Shown here: positions 15,261-28,600 of the stretch, piece after piece
Position numbering within the stretch: position 1 is the stretch's first letter
Layout of the letters: every line of letters begins with the position of its first letter
Source of the DNA: Echinarachnius parma
Taxonomy: Eukaryota > Echinodermata > Echinoidea > Clypeasteroida > Echinarachniidae
Assembly (NCBI GenBank): GCA_037951105.1
Contig: JBAMJV010001281.1
Location: 105,427-169,426 of the forward strand
Direction: 5' to 3'
Length of the DNA: 64,000 nucleotides
Translations under genes and position numbers: made by a program
The notes under the pieces: model-generated
Seen by the model: the letters and a program-made list of their open reading frames with translations, nothing else
Told to the model about the DNA's origin: nothing
Database searches by the model: none

Positions 15261-18200
15261 CAAAAGTTGGGGGTGCGTTTTATACACGAGTGCGTCTTAT
15301 ACACGAAGATTTACGGTACTAACATTCAGTTTGACCAAAACTGTACTAGTTAGTATCCTTTTAAAATTCGTAAAGAGGGTGGCATATTGCACCAAATATT
15401 TATGATGTTGGGCCTTGCCTGCTGTTTGTGAACTTTGTCCTCACATACATGTTCTCAGTTGAGGTATAAATCCTAGTTAAAAACAGTCCTACAATCAGTG
15501 AAAAAAATACATGGGGGCTCGGGGTGAATTTGCCCCCGAAATGCCAAAAAGAGCCCCCGAAAATCATAAAAGAGCCCCAGAAAATTTGCATAGAGTTCAA
15601 TAGAAATCAATTTTTGGAGTGTTATTTTCATGCAGGTACAAAAAAGCTTGAAAAAGTAGCCCCCGAAAAATATTTTAATTTTTTTCCCTGCCTACAATAA
15701 CTTATAAACTGTGATTCATTAATTGGCTTTGAGTGTTTGACCTGATTTATGTTTTGTTATTTGTTAGCTTATTATGCCTTTCTCTATTGCCTTTGACTAT
15801 ATAGGGAAGCCATGAAGATTGACGACTTGCCAATGGCAGAGACAAATGGAAATGCTCTGAAGTTCCTGGAGAGTATAAGTAAGTTTTTTTTGTATTATTC
15901 AGCATTCCTAATCAAACCATCTTGAGCAGTGAAGTTTTAACCAGAGGGCTACATGTCACTTGGTTAACTTTAAATAGACAATTATTTTGCTAGAGGCCTG
16001 GTTGGACCATTAACATATTTTTTGCTCAATTTTGGTGGCTTAACACAAATTTACTGGCTCAAAAACTGTTTTCATGTATTAAACATCTTACAAGGTACTC
16101 TTATTGATACACAATTATAATGTCTATGAATGAGGCTTGACATAGATGGATACTAGACTTTCTCATTTTGTCATTGTCAGTTTGAAGATCTAATTGGCCA
16201 ATCAGGCAATCAAACAGACCAAAATATGATCATCACAACTGTTTACCATCCTACAGTTACTTTTTAAAATTGACTGGCCTATAAAGTGTGCCCTGGGCCA
16301 GTGTTAGTGACAAGCAAATTTGTAAGATGGTGTTTGATGAACCTTGGACATGCATAAATGTGAAGGGGGAAAAATGGATTTAAATTTGTTCATGGTTATT
16401 ATGCATGGATGCCAGTTCATAAAAAATGTTGGCCCTGGTCACAATGACAAATTATTTTCCACACAAATTAGGAGTTATGAATCAGTTTTCAGAACCTCAA
16501 CTCAGCTCATTGGCACACCTGTTTATAATGGCAAGTTATGAAATGCACAATCATGTTGACTTTGTACATTGTTGAAATAGAACTGAAAAAGTAAAAGTAA
16601 TGTTTTCAATGCCTGCAGGTCTATCAATAGCCTTTGACAAACACAACGATTGCTAAAAACTCAGTAGAAAATGGCTTCAAGAATATAAGTTTGTGGATGA
16701 GGCCCCTTCGAGTGGAAACCTCAATTCCATTTGCCAAATTGTCACTGTAGTGCTTGGGTTGATATTAGCCCACGGTTGAAATGCCTTTTATATTAAAAAC
16801 AGTCCCCCAAATCACTAAAGTGCGCTACAAATTATAATTTTTATGACAGCCTTCAAGAAAAATAATTCTTAGAGTGCTTCTTAAATGCTGGCAGTCTTGA
16901 AATTAATGTAGCCATGGATACAAAATTATTTTGTTTCCCTCTTTGTGAAGCTCTTGATAATTTTTAAGTTATTATTATGGTTATTCCAAAATAGCCCTGA
17001 GCTGTAAATTGAAAAATTTAATGCAAAATAAATTTCAGAGTACTCATAAAATGCCTGCAGACTTGAAGTTAAGTAGCAATTGATAAATAAACAATTTTCT
17101 TTTTTCCCCTTTGATGTGCAGCTATCAGTGATCTTCAAGACGTCCTCTTCAAATGAATGTCCTGGTGGCTATTATAAAATACCCCTTGTAAAATATAAAT
17201 AAATACAATGCAAAACAAATTTCAGTGTGCTCGTCGAATGTCATTAGACAAGCATTTAATTGTAGAAAAAATACTACTGAAAACTGATTAAATCTATATT
17301 TTTTTTAATCGCCAGTGAATTTTAATGCTCAAGCCTTCGATGAATAACTATTTCATGTTTGTTCTCCTCTGATGTGCAGCTGTGGACGATCTTCAAGACA
17401 TCCTGTTCACAGACAGCCTGGTGGCCATCTCCACCGTGGGCAAGGAGCTGGGTGAATTCTCAGTGAGCGTAGAGCCTGCCAGACACCACGGCCAGGATTG
17501 CCTGCTCATACATGCAAACAGCCACGGCACCATCGACAATATACCCATGGGAACCTCACTCACAGGTAAGAACAACTGATTCAGTGTTACGAAATCAAGA
17601 TCAAGTATGTTGTTCCATAATAAAATTTATGGTAAGTAGCCAAGTTAAATCTCAGCCATAGTAGAGCCTGCTAGAGATACAATCGATTGTAAGTTACAAT
17701 TGATTGTAAGTCAGAAACTTTGCGATTTTCAACCAATGAGATTCACGCATTTAGAACACATCATCTGACTTACAATTGATTGTAACTTACAATTGATTGT
17801 ATCTCTTTATGCAACGGGGTCCAGGACTGCCTGCACATACATGCTAAAAGCCATGGCACCATCAAAAATATACCCATCCTAAGGACATCCCTTACAGGTG
17901 AGAACATTTGATTCAGTGTTATGAAATCAAGATCAATTATGGTGCATTTGATATGAAATTGATGGTAAGGAGCTAGGTGAATTAACCCTAATCCCACTGG
18001 GGGGGGGGGGGGGGGCCTTTTTGGCCCCCCCCTGTCGTTTTTTTCGACGTGCATCTAGACCGTTTGGAATTTCACGTTCAAACTTCATGACTATTTTCTC
18101 TCAAGTCTCCCGCATGTTTTGATATATAATTCACCCCGGTCGGACCTGTAGAACTGATTTTAGAGGTCGATAATTGCTCGTCCGTCACAAAAAAATGTAA

Positions 18201-21200
18201 TTTTTGTACAGGTTTCTATGTAATTCCTATATCCGATGCCATGTAAACTCCAAATCTGTTATAATTGTTACTTTGAATTATAATTTGGATTATTTCTTTG
18301 TTATTAGTTGAATTCATACACTTCAGAGATAAATTCTTCTTAAAAAAACAAAAAACAACAACAACAAAACAATAAAATACATAAGAATGAAAACAATGTG
18401 GATAAATCCGGGAATACTAATTTGCATATTTATGCAAATTAGTGATATATTTTATCACCATAAAAAACATGGATATGATGAATAACATCATTTGAAAGCA
18501 TTTTTACAGAAAACCTGAAGAAATCCTGTAATTTCTTTTGATTTTAGATGAAAATCCCAATTTTTTCCCAAATTCGTCAAAAATTTGCATATTCAAAATT
18601 TTAATTAATTATAAAAAAAAAAATAATGGTCCAATTTTTGTTTTCTTCATGTTCTTATTCTACTTGACTTGTTTTACGTGTGTGCCAATTTTCAAGTCGA
18701 TCGGTCCATTCGTTGCCGAGATTTGAGGGGGGGGCCAAAACAGCCCCCCCCCCCCCCCCAGTGGACTCAAGTGACCAAAATAACCCAGTGGGATTAGGGT
18801 TAAGACAATTACTGTTTGCTGATACATGGTAACGACCATGGCACCATCGACAGTATACTCATGCCCAGGAACTTCCTTTAAAGGGATCTAGTAACTTTGT
18901 TGACATGTGGGCAATTCCGTATGAGAGAAGGCAAAAACACCACATCTCAAAGTTGAGCAATCTTCCCTAAATCAAACTGTTATCGATAGAGGAAAACTTG
19001 AATTTTAGGAAACTGAAAAACATTTGTGTATAGCTCTATTGGTTTGGCAAATATTTCTGCTTGAATTGAACAGAAATTTTGACCTTTTATTCATAAATCA
19101 GCTTCATTTCATGAAAATGAAGTGAATCTTTTAATTCAATGATTGTTTCTGCTCTTTTTCTCATATTTTCCATACAATGTAGCAACAATCACAAATTGTA
19201 AAGCATGGGCAGTAACTTCATTGCATTTTTTTTTGGAGAAATTTTTGAAATCTATGCATATTTGATCGTAATTCCGTTACGATAAAACGTAATAAGTTTT
19301 TCTCAATATCTTATTACTTGTTCTTTAGTCATGTCATTGTGAATTCTCTTCCTTCACCACAGTCCTAAGAACTTCCAACATAATTTTCTGAAATAATGTC
19401 ACTACTTTTTCCAAAATTGGCGTAACGGTATTAGTAATTCCGTTACGTAACGGAATTACACGCACATGGTTTGTAAGGTATTGAATGATATTGCTGAAAA
19501 TTAAAAAAATTCTTGTTCTCAATGTAGAAATACCCTTTAGATAGCATGAACTGTAGCCATGTAGACAATACATCATTATACAAGTACTGTACAATGTTAC
19601 TTTATGTGACTCATTGTATCCACATGCTTCATATTGCATCAATGGTGATTTAACTAAATTGATACACGATAGATAATTTCTCTAATCTCTCCATGAACAT
19701 AATAGAGATGATAATGTTCTATCATTAAATTAGTTTCCAGCAAGAACCACTTGACTGAAATTATGAAGATGCAGCAGATTCATGTTTGTACTTTAGAAAG
19801 GGAAAAACAAAAACAATACAATTTTTTTTAAAATATCCAGTGATTAGTATGACACTGGTGCTACATTTGTTTTCTCACATTAATTTACATTCATGTATTT
19901 TAAGATATAAATCATACCTTCAACTTTCAAGGAGATTTAATATTAATAATTTTGTAATTTTGTAATTGTATGTAGATTTGAATATCATTGATCTGTTAAA
20001 GGCTCATAACTTATCATCAATTATGTAAATTTGTATTAAACTGAAGCATATAAAATTAAACATACCGTAAATACAGAATAGGCTTCAAGATATTCAAAAC
20101 TAAACATAATACAGGCTAAGATACACATGTTTTATTCATTATCATAAAGTCAGAATACATTGAGTGTTGTGTGCTTCTGTATGCAGATCAAAGAAGAATG
20201 ATGTACAAAGTATTTGCATTTTCAAATGGGAATTCCTAAAGGTGTCTTCAATTTTTGGCAATTCCATATTTATATTTTATATGCCAACTTTATGTTTGAG
20301 GATCATACACGTTTATATCCGATATACATCTATACACGTATTTCATGGAATGGATGAAAACGCATTCCAAATTGATTTGAGAGTAAATTAAGATCAATTT
20401 AGGATGAATTTTGTAAAGAATAATTTTAGAATATAACAAGAGTTTATATAACAAATCTCGATTTTCTTGTAATTCTGTTACGCACACACATAACTTCAGG
20501 ATTTGTTCTGGTCCTTATATGTAAGAGCTTGTGATGAACAAGAACAATGCATACACATTCTTTACTAATGACTATAAGCAGAAAAGCAGAAAAATGTAAC
20601 CAAGAAATTGCATTTTCATGGGTGGATTTCACAGGCGTAATTCCGTTACAGTGACATTCGTTTGTCTTAAGGTAATTTCAGAGGTTAAAATAGATCATTT
20701 CTGGAAAAAAAGATGTACCAAATTCAAGTTTGTAACTTAAATGATAAGTTTTTATTACCAATGAAGAATTTTTTGTGGTAGCTTTTGCAGAAAATCATTA
20801 CATAGTTAGTGTTGAATGAAAGACCCCTTTCCGTTATGATTGTATTTTGGTCTCTGGACGCTACAGTGTTATAGATTTGTAACAATCTTGGGTTCTGTTG
20901 TACCTCTAGTACCCCTGCCAGTTATTAAAGTTTTAAAAACTGTGAAAGTGAAAGGAATTTTAAATATGATTAAGAAAACAGAGCTAAAAATCACTTATTT
21001 GTCATTCTGTAACAGTGGAATTACCCATTCACAATGCATTTCCATTCACACAGATTTCCAATATTCAGGAAGTTTACGAGGCTTTTATAGCATTGAAAGT
21101 TGAATGATTTGACCCGTTTGTGATTTGTAATTGTTTAATTGTTGCTTGATATTGATTATGTGCAGTTATTTAGCATTTCACATAATGTAGTACATTTTTT

Positions 21201-24200
21201 TTCACAATTTAACCATTTTTCTTGAAGTAAAGGAAAAATTCTAAAATGTTGCTTTTTTTTTCTTCAAATATGGTTATTATTGTCAAATTATTGATTTTTG
21301 AAAAGTATTGAAGCTAAAATGTGAATTCTTTGTTGTTCATGTACCGATTTGTGGAAAAATTGATTTCACTGCTTAAGTTGTGTAATTCCGTTACACACAT
21401 TAGTGGACATAGTTCCTAGGATTTTTCTTTCATTAAATTGATGCAATCCTTTTTAATTTCTTGCCTACTAATATGAAGCTGAAAATAAACCGAAATAAAG
21501 CTGGATTTTAGCAATATTTTTTTCAAATTTCACTCTTATTTGTATTTTGGCCACATTTTCATTTATTTTACACATAACAAGTTCAAAAATTGCTTTACAG
21601 ATATGTCAAATTATGGTTTATATTCAAGTGCTAGATAGCCTTGATGTTTGCATTAGCATGTAAGAAAAGTTGAGTGCAAAATAATTGAGTTTTCCTTGAA
21701 ACTTTCAGAGATGTAATTCCGTTACAAATTTGTGTAATTCCGTTACAGTGGTCTTTTTTCAAAAAAGTGAATTTGTGAACTTATCATTGTATTGTTTATG
21801 CACGTACTTGTTCCAAAATGAAGTTGACATTATCAAGATAGAAAAAATACATAAAATCAGTTTCAAAGCGTCTTATATTTCAGAGAAACTCAACGCAAAC
21901 TTGTAGCAAAAAAAAAACTCCATTCTCCGGTAATTCCGTTACGGTCACACATATTGGTCTAGTGTGCAACAACACATGGAAGATATAAAACCATTTCCCT
22001 ATCATGTTGTAGCCTGGTTACCCGTGCAACTTATATAAGTATCAAAATTTACTTAAGTCATGAGAATTTTGCGCAGGGAATGAAATAATGAGCAAAAAAC
22101 GTCTCTGAATGTAATTCCGTTATGGTGGAATTGCCCATGTGCAAAAAGTGATGAATGGTTGATAGAATGTATATTGTTGTTATCTGTTTGTCCACTGGGT
22201 ATTGTTTAATGGACGTTATATGGCCAAGCAATAAGCAAAAATGCAAAGTTATATTCACTAACTCATTGCACTGACTTTATACACGGTTAACCGTTAGGAC
22301 TATCCAGTGGATAGTTTAACATCTGAGCACTTCAATTGTAAATAACTTTTTAATGAAAGGGAAATTCGAAAAGCCAAAACCTGCCCCATGCTTCTATTGT
22401 TAATTAATACAAATACAAGGTATGAGGGAATTGCTAAAATTCCAAATGGATTTTGAGGATTTGGACAACTAGATCCCTTTAATACAGGTAAGAATATTAG
22501 TTGGAAATATTAGTTGAAAATATTTCTGTTATCGAATCAGGATCAGTTTAAAGTTAGTAAGGAGATACATGTAGGTGAATGCACAGTGACGTTATAACCT
22601 GCTACAAACCATGAGAAGGATTTTTTTGTTTTGAAGTGTCCATGTAAGTAGACAGGGCTTAATAATGTAATGACTAATGTACTAACAATTCCGATATTTT
22701 CTTCCATGGATGTATTTTGTCAGCTCTGTACGGTGTACGTAGATGTATTGTTTTGTGTTTATATGTAAACTAAAATGAGTGACTTGTTTCATGTTTGTTT
22801 CTGGTTACGTTGTAATATGTTGAACATGTACGTTGTAGATAGCACTAATCAATTAGCCCTTTGACAAGGCCTCAGGCAGCTCTTGTTACATCCAGGGTAA
22901 TAATAAATGCATAATGCATTGGAATAGAATTTCTAGATTGATAGCATAATAATAATGCTGGATGTCAGAAACAAGGGAAAGAAAGAGTAGTGGGCAAGAA
23001 GCAGTGATAGCTGGAGGTCTTTTTGCAATTTGTTAATGCTGGATGCCAAATAAAGAGGAAGATTTTAGTGAGACCTGGCCAATGAGCTCCAGCGTTGCTG
23101 TCTATGCCATGGTTCCAGTGCATTGGCAAGGCGCTGCAAGCGGATACAATGTTAAATGTGGAAAACAATAATGCCTAATCTGTCTTTTCTCATATTTGTA
23201 ACTAATGCAGTAGGGGGAGGTAGCTACAGTAGCTTTAATAGTTTATTAGAATTTACCCATTGGAGATGTTTTGAAGACTGTTTTGGGGAGATTTTTTAGA
23301 TATGAGTCTTTGGTTTTCAAAAATGCTTACTTAAAGGGATATGAAATGCTGGAATTTTCACTAGCTGTAACTGATAAACTGTGCAGAATTTGTGTCACTT
23401 CTAGTCTATATTTCTTTTTGACATCAAATGGGTTGAAATGAGTCTATGGAGGCTGCTTTTATATCGCAGCCATTTTAACAAGATGGGGCCATTACACATG
23501 GAAGATTCAACCGTTTTTTCAAACATTGTGAATTCCATCTTTTTTAACCCATCCATTTCCTAAATTATTTCAAGGCAAAATCTCAAGACCTTGGAAAATA
23601 TTAAGTTATTGAAATTTAAGAAAATCTATGAACTACAAAGTGGCATTTGAAATTTGACAATACGTTGCCGATATAATTATTTTTCTTATTTATTGCAATC
23701 TGTGCATTAATAAAGATGATCAAAAAGTAACGAAAGAAGGGACAGTACTAACATATTGTGGCTCAATTGATAGACAAATTGATGCTCTTTCTCCTTGTAC
23801 ATTTTATTTTTACTGGCATTCTCAAAGTAGGCCTACCAATTAAACATGTGGGTCCTGGGCAAATGCCCTTGATGGGTAAACAATATTAAAGAGATTATCA
23901 GAGTCATTTTCAAAGCCGCTTTCGTAAACATTTTATTTCCACATTATCACCAATAATGGGCGTGGTCTGAAGAGAAAAGATACCTTTAAGTTTTCAGAGT
24001 ACCGATTTTTGACAATATTAGAGTGTATTATCTTGGACTTCTCACAAAATATAATACAAAAGATAATACAGTTTTCAGAATACACCCCCAGAATTTTACT
24101 ATCCCTCTAAATGTGAGAGCTTGTCAAAAGGCTAACAATTTATTTCAATCTACCAAGGTCAGTGGAATGTTGAAAGTGTCACTTTTCTATGCTCTTTGTC

Positions 24201-25629
24201 AAGTGCTGCATTATTGCGTCAGGACTCAGGGTCATGTACACAGTACACCAGTACATGTACTAAATCATACACTCTGAAGCCCATTTGAAAGTACATTTCT
24301 GCACTTGTGTGGCCTGTTAAATTTTCATGATTTTTTTATTTTAACAATTAAATTAGTATTTCCCATCATATGAAATCATTCTGAAGTAGAGAGGTGGCCT
24401 ACTATACATTATGTACAATTGTACATGCACTGCAGTGTGTCCCAAATTACTACTGGTCAGTCATTGGGTGACCACAACATTAAAGGGAATTCAGACCGGT
24501 ATATTAGACGCGTGGATCCATCTTGCGCACTTTTACGCACGATACGTAATCCCCATTGGCTCAGTTATAAGTAGCGATCGCAAACTGTCCACTTCCGAAT
24601 ACCCGAGTCAAAAATGCATCAAAAATAGTCGCGTTCGGAATGTTTGTACTAGTCGAATGGAGATCCATCAGAGATGTATACGAGCGAAAATATCACGTAA
24701 CACGCTTAACCGCAACCGACTTCAAAGTGCCGCTGTTTGATGCTTAGGTGACAGCGTGAGAAATTTGTTTGCTGCATGCAATTTCATTATAAGGCCTTTG
24801 TTCATATAATTCAAAGCACCTCTCTTTGATCGATCCAACACATATCGTGAGTTTACCTCGAGAGATTACGGTGGAGTCGAGTTGGAATTTGCTGACTACC
24901 CATTATAACCCACGCATATATGCCTTTAAATTTATAAGCATCTACAGTGTATGAATTGAATACAAGTCAAAATTTGTTATCAAATTGTTCTAAAGGGATC
25001 ATAAAACTCAAAGTTCAAACACGTATTGCTAAACGGAAAATAAAGTTTTCATTCCCTAATCATTTTATTACTTTGTTTTAGAAAATTAGTAGACTACACT
25101 CTATCCGATCATTTTGTAGTCTGTGAAGAGAAATCCATTCCATGTTAAATGATGATTGAGTAATGAGCAACAAATTATGCAAAGTGATATTCGCTAGCTC
25201 ATTGCACTGACTTTGTACACTGTTATAATTACCTGGGCACTAGATAATATAAATCTGATCTCTTCAAAATTGTATCTTTATAACAGAAGATAAATTTGGA
25301 AAACCCAAAGCTGTTCCATACTTCTGGTTGTAATATATATACAAATACAATGAGGTATGTGAGAACCAACCAAAAAAATACTTTTTTTTTCACGAGGGCG
25401 ATTTTGAAAATTTTGAGGGAGAAAAACGCCCTCGTGAAATTAGTCACGAGGGCTATTTTGGGGCTCACGGGGGCTCTTTTTTTTTTTACATCGTTTTCAC
25501 TGCTCAAGGGTCTAATAAATGATTATCATGATGTGATCTATCTGATTATGCCATGTCTGGTACGTTTCTGGCGCTTTCCGATCATGCAAAAAGATGTTTA
25601 AACAAAAAAAATAATAATAATGATAAATA

Positions 25630-25660
<31 letters not shown>

Positions 25661-28600
25661 GTTCGCCCCCGTGCCATGGCTCACGGGGGCGATTCCAAAG
25701 GTATCGGGGGTGAATCGCCCTTTGCCCCCATGTATTTTTTTGGTTGGTGAGAACTGTTACACAAGAGTAACAAGTAAGTTTTGAGGATTCTGACACTGTT
25801 ACTAGCAAAGCCCACAAATAAAACAAAACATGAATACACATCAACAGAAATCAGTATTTTCATCTTTAACAGAATTATGTCACTCATGGTGACAAATTAG
25901 ACTGCGTACAAACAAGTTTCCACATTGTCCAACTTGTATAACATGTTTATAATACAGCATGTATAGTGCCTTGAATTATTCAAAGAACTAGTCCAAGAAA
26001 CCTTTCAACTGAATCCACTTCAGTTTATCAAGTGTGTGAATTCACCAAACGACATCAAAAAGGATGCACAATGTATCTTTGCACAGTTTATTACAGTACA
26101 TGTATCTGGCAAAGCTTGCCATTTAGCCATTTAGCCATTTAGCCATTGCATAAAAGTACTGCACATATGGCTTTGTAAAGTAAATTATGTATGGCCGTAC
26201 AGTGCTTGTACTGTATAATGGGTGTCATTATTTAGGAATATATACTGTGTACGTGTGTCACACTTTATAAGTGCACATTTGTCAAGTTCCATAATTTGGA
26301 ACATTTTTGTAATAATTCCTACTTGAAAAAGTTGTGTTTTTAAAATTAAAATGGGTAGATCTTTCACATTTGTTTCGAGGAATTAGATTATAAATAAATA
26401 TATGAATTATGTTTTAATTTTCCCAATGTTAAAGGGATAGTTGAGTTTTGGTAGAGAGGGCGCTAGACTACTTTTTTGTTGTTGTGAGGTAATGAAAAAC
26501 TGAGTGTAAAATTTGAAAGAGCATAATATTTAAATAATAAAATCATCTTTGTTTGATCAAAATCGGTTCAGAGACGGCTGAAATATCCATAAATATAACA
26601 ATTTGTAATAAACCTGGGGCCCCAGGTTTATTAGAGAATTTTGAACCAGCCGTTAAAAATTCAAAAAAATGCTTCCTCTTTTCAAAAAGTTACAAAATAG
26701 GTATTTAAATAGTTGTTGGTTATTTCTCTATCTAATCACTATTTCAACAAAGCATCACATGCACAATATTTTATTCAAAATGGTTGAAACCGATGAGTGT
26801 TTAGAGAGCGCCCTCTTACGTTTTAACGGCTCTTTTTGAATGATAACATGATCTTTACTACGTCATTTGTAATTTTGTGTTCCTTTCTAGTTATAACTAT
26901 TAGTTTGTAATGTAATGATGCAGGTTTTGGTTACTAAAATTCAGTTTCACCAAAACTGTACTCTCCTTACCAGAACTCAACTATCTTCATGAGATATGAA
27001 CTTCTGAAAATTGAATAAATTGCTTATTTTTTTATGAATGGATCATAAATATCTCCGTGCTTGAAATCATTTGGTTACCTTGCTCCAATCTCTCATATAT
27101 TTTACACAAATGCTTGTAAAGATGACTATCCAGGGCTCGACACTTGCACTGGCCCGCTGGCCCGGGGCCAGTGAAATTGCACTTTGGGCCAGCAAAAATG
27201 TATAAAAGTCATATTTTGGTAGCCCGATCGCAAACAGATTTTCAACCCAACCTTGACAAAATTAGAAAAATCTTGTTTTCTTCTGTGTCATGCCTCATCT
27301 ATATAGCACAGGAAGTGTGATATTTTGAATAGTAAACAGTTCTCATGAAATTAAATTTTGGGGCCAGTAAATTTACCTTTCAGGCCACCAGAAAAGGGGA
27401 AGAAATTATTTCACTGGCCCGACCGGGCCACTGACAAAACAGGTTAGTGTGGAGCCATGGACTATCAGTAAGGCCATTAACTTGATGTAATCATACGGGC
27501 TATGGTGAAAGGAAGCACACCTGTAGGCATCTTGTTTGCACAAAAGTGAAGCAGTGGGTGATCAATGTTCACTTTGTGTATGAAAAAAAAAAATCCCATT
27601 AAAATTTGCTCAAATCTAGACAGACCATTAATTATTGCTCAGGAAGGCTAACATTTTAGGCTATGTACGCATTCTACTTTTGCTTTGAATATTGATGCTG
27701 AATGCAGACCTCCATGAAAATCAATTACTCACACATGACCAAGATTTCTCCATCATGATCACCATTCACCACATTCAAAATGTTTTATAATTGATAACAG
27801 AATTTAGTTTACACATGTTTGCAGAACATGGTGGTGACATGAACATGATTTTTGTGCTGAACATTTAAGCCTGGGATCCGGGCTGGGTTCCCGGTTCCAA
27901 CCCACTGGGTTTGGGCTCCGGGCCGATAATAAACTTGGTAAAAAATATGACAGTAAAGGTATATATATTTCTGTTTGAAAGACACACTTTTTCCAGCTTT
28001 GGTGGCAGTTCTTTATTGTACATGGATAAAAGAGGCGGATGCAACTTCAAAAACATTTCTGATATCTACAGAATAAGTAGATTTTGAAATCAAGATTTGT
28101 CAACGTCGCGGCGTCACTTTCTCGTAACACACTTTGAAAAAGCGTTCTATAATTTTGAGACGATAATTACGATGTTCCTGATGAGTTTGGCTGTCATTAA
28201 AAAAGGCATAGTACGCAGTGTAGTGTTCATTTTTTTTACATTTTGCAACTACCTCCATCTTTTATTTTATTTGTTAATATGAAATTCATGATTACTTGTT
28301 AGTCCTACAGACTTTTACTATCATTACAGTATTTTTTTTTTTTATTCTTGCATGCCGAAAGTAGCGCAAAATCTGTGAAAATTAAAGGGGACCACCAGGC
28401 AAAGAACAACACTTTATTATATGTTTTGGTACTGTTTTGTGATATCAAATAGATACCCAACATTTTGCAAAGGGTTGTGTAATTCATAAACAAAGCAATT
28501 CATTTCCACCACTACTATTTCCTGGTTCCATACGGGCCAACCATTTGCGAGTGCGCCAATGCTATTCACGCGTACGTTTGTAGACAATAGATTCCCGGGC

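Larger units (their letters stand above)
17964..22553 (+). pseudogene. Second downstream tail copy of CATIP exon 3, split by two insertions
   Basis: GGTAAGGAGCTAGGTGAATT (17964) is interrupted at TTAA by the 17986-18799 element. It resumes at GACAATTACTGTTTGCTGAT and CATGGCACCATCGACAGTAT (18804-18880). It is interrupted again at TTAA by 18882-22478, then continues TACAGGTAAGAATATTAG with the donor still visible. Removing both insertions leaves about 175-190 bp. Confidence 0.8.

Noticed and set aside
24411-24740. 109-codon frame on the plus strand
   Set aside because: No recognisable pattern; it overlaps a possible TTAA element end.
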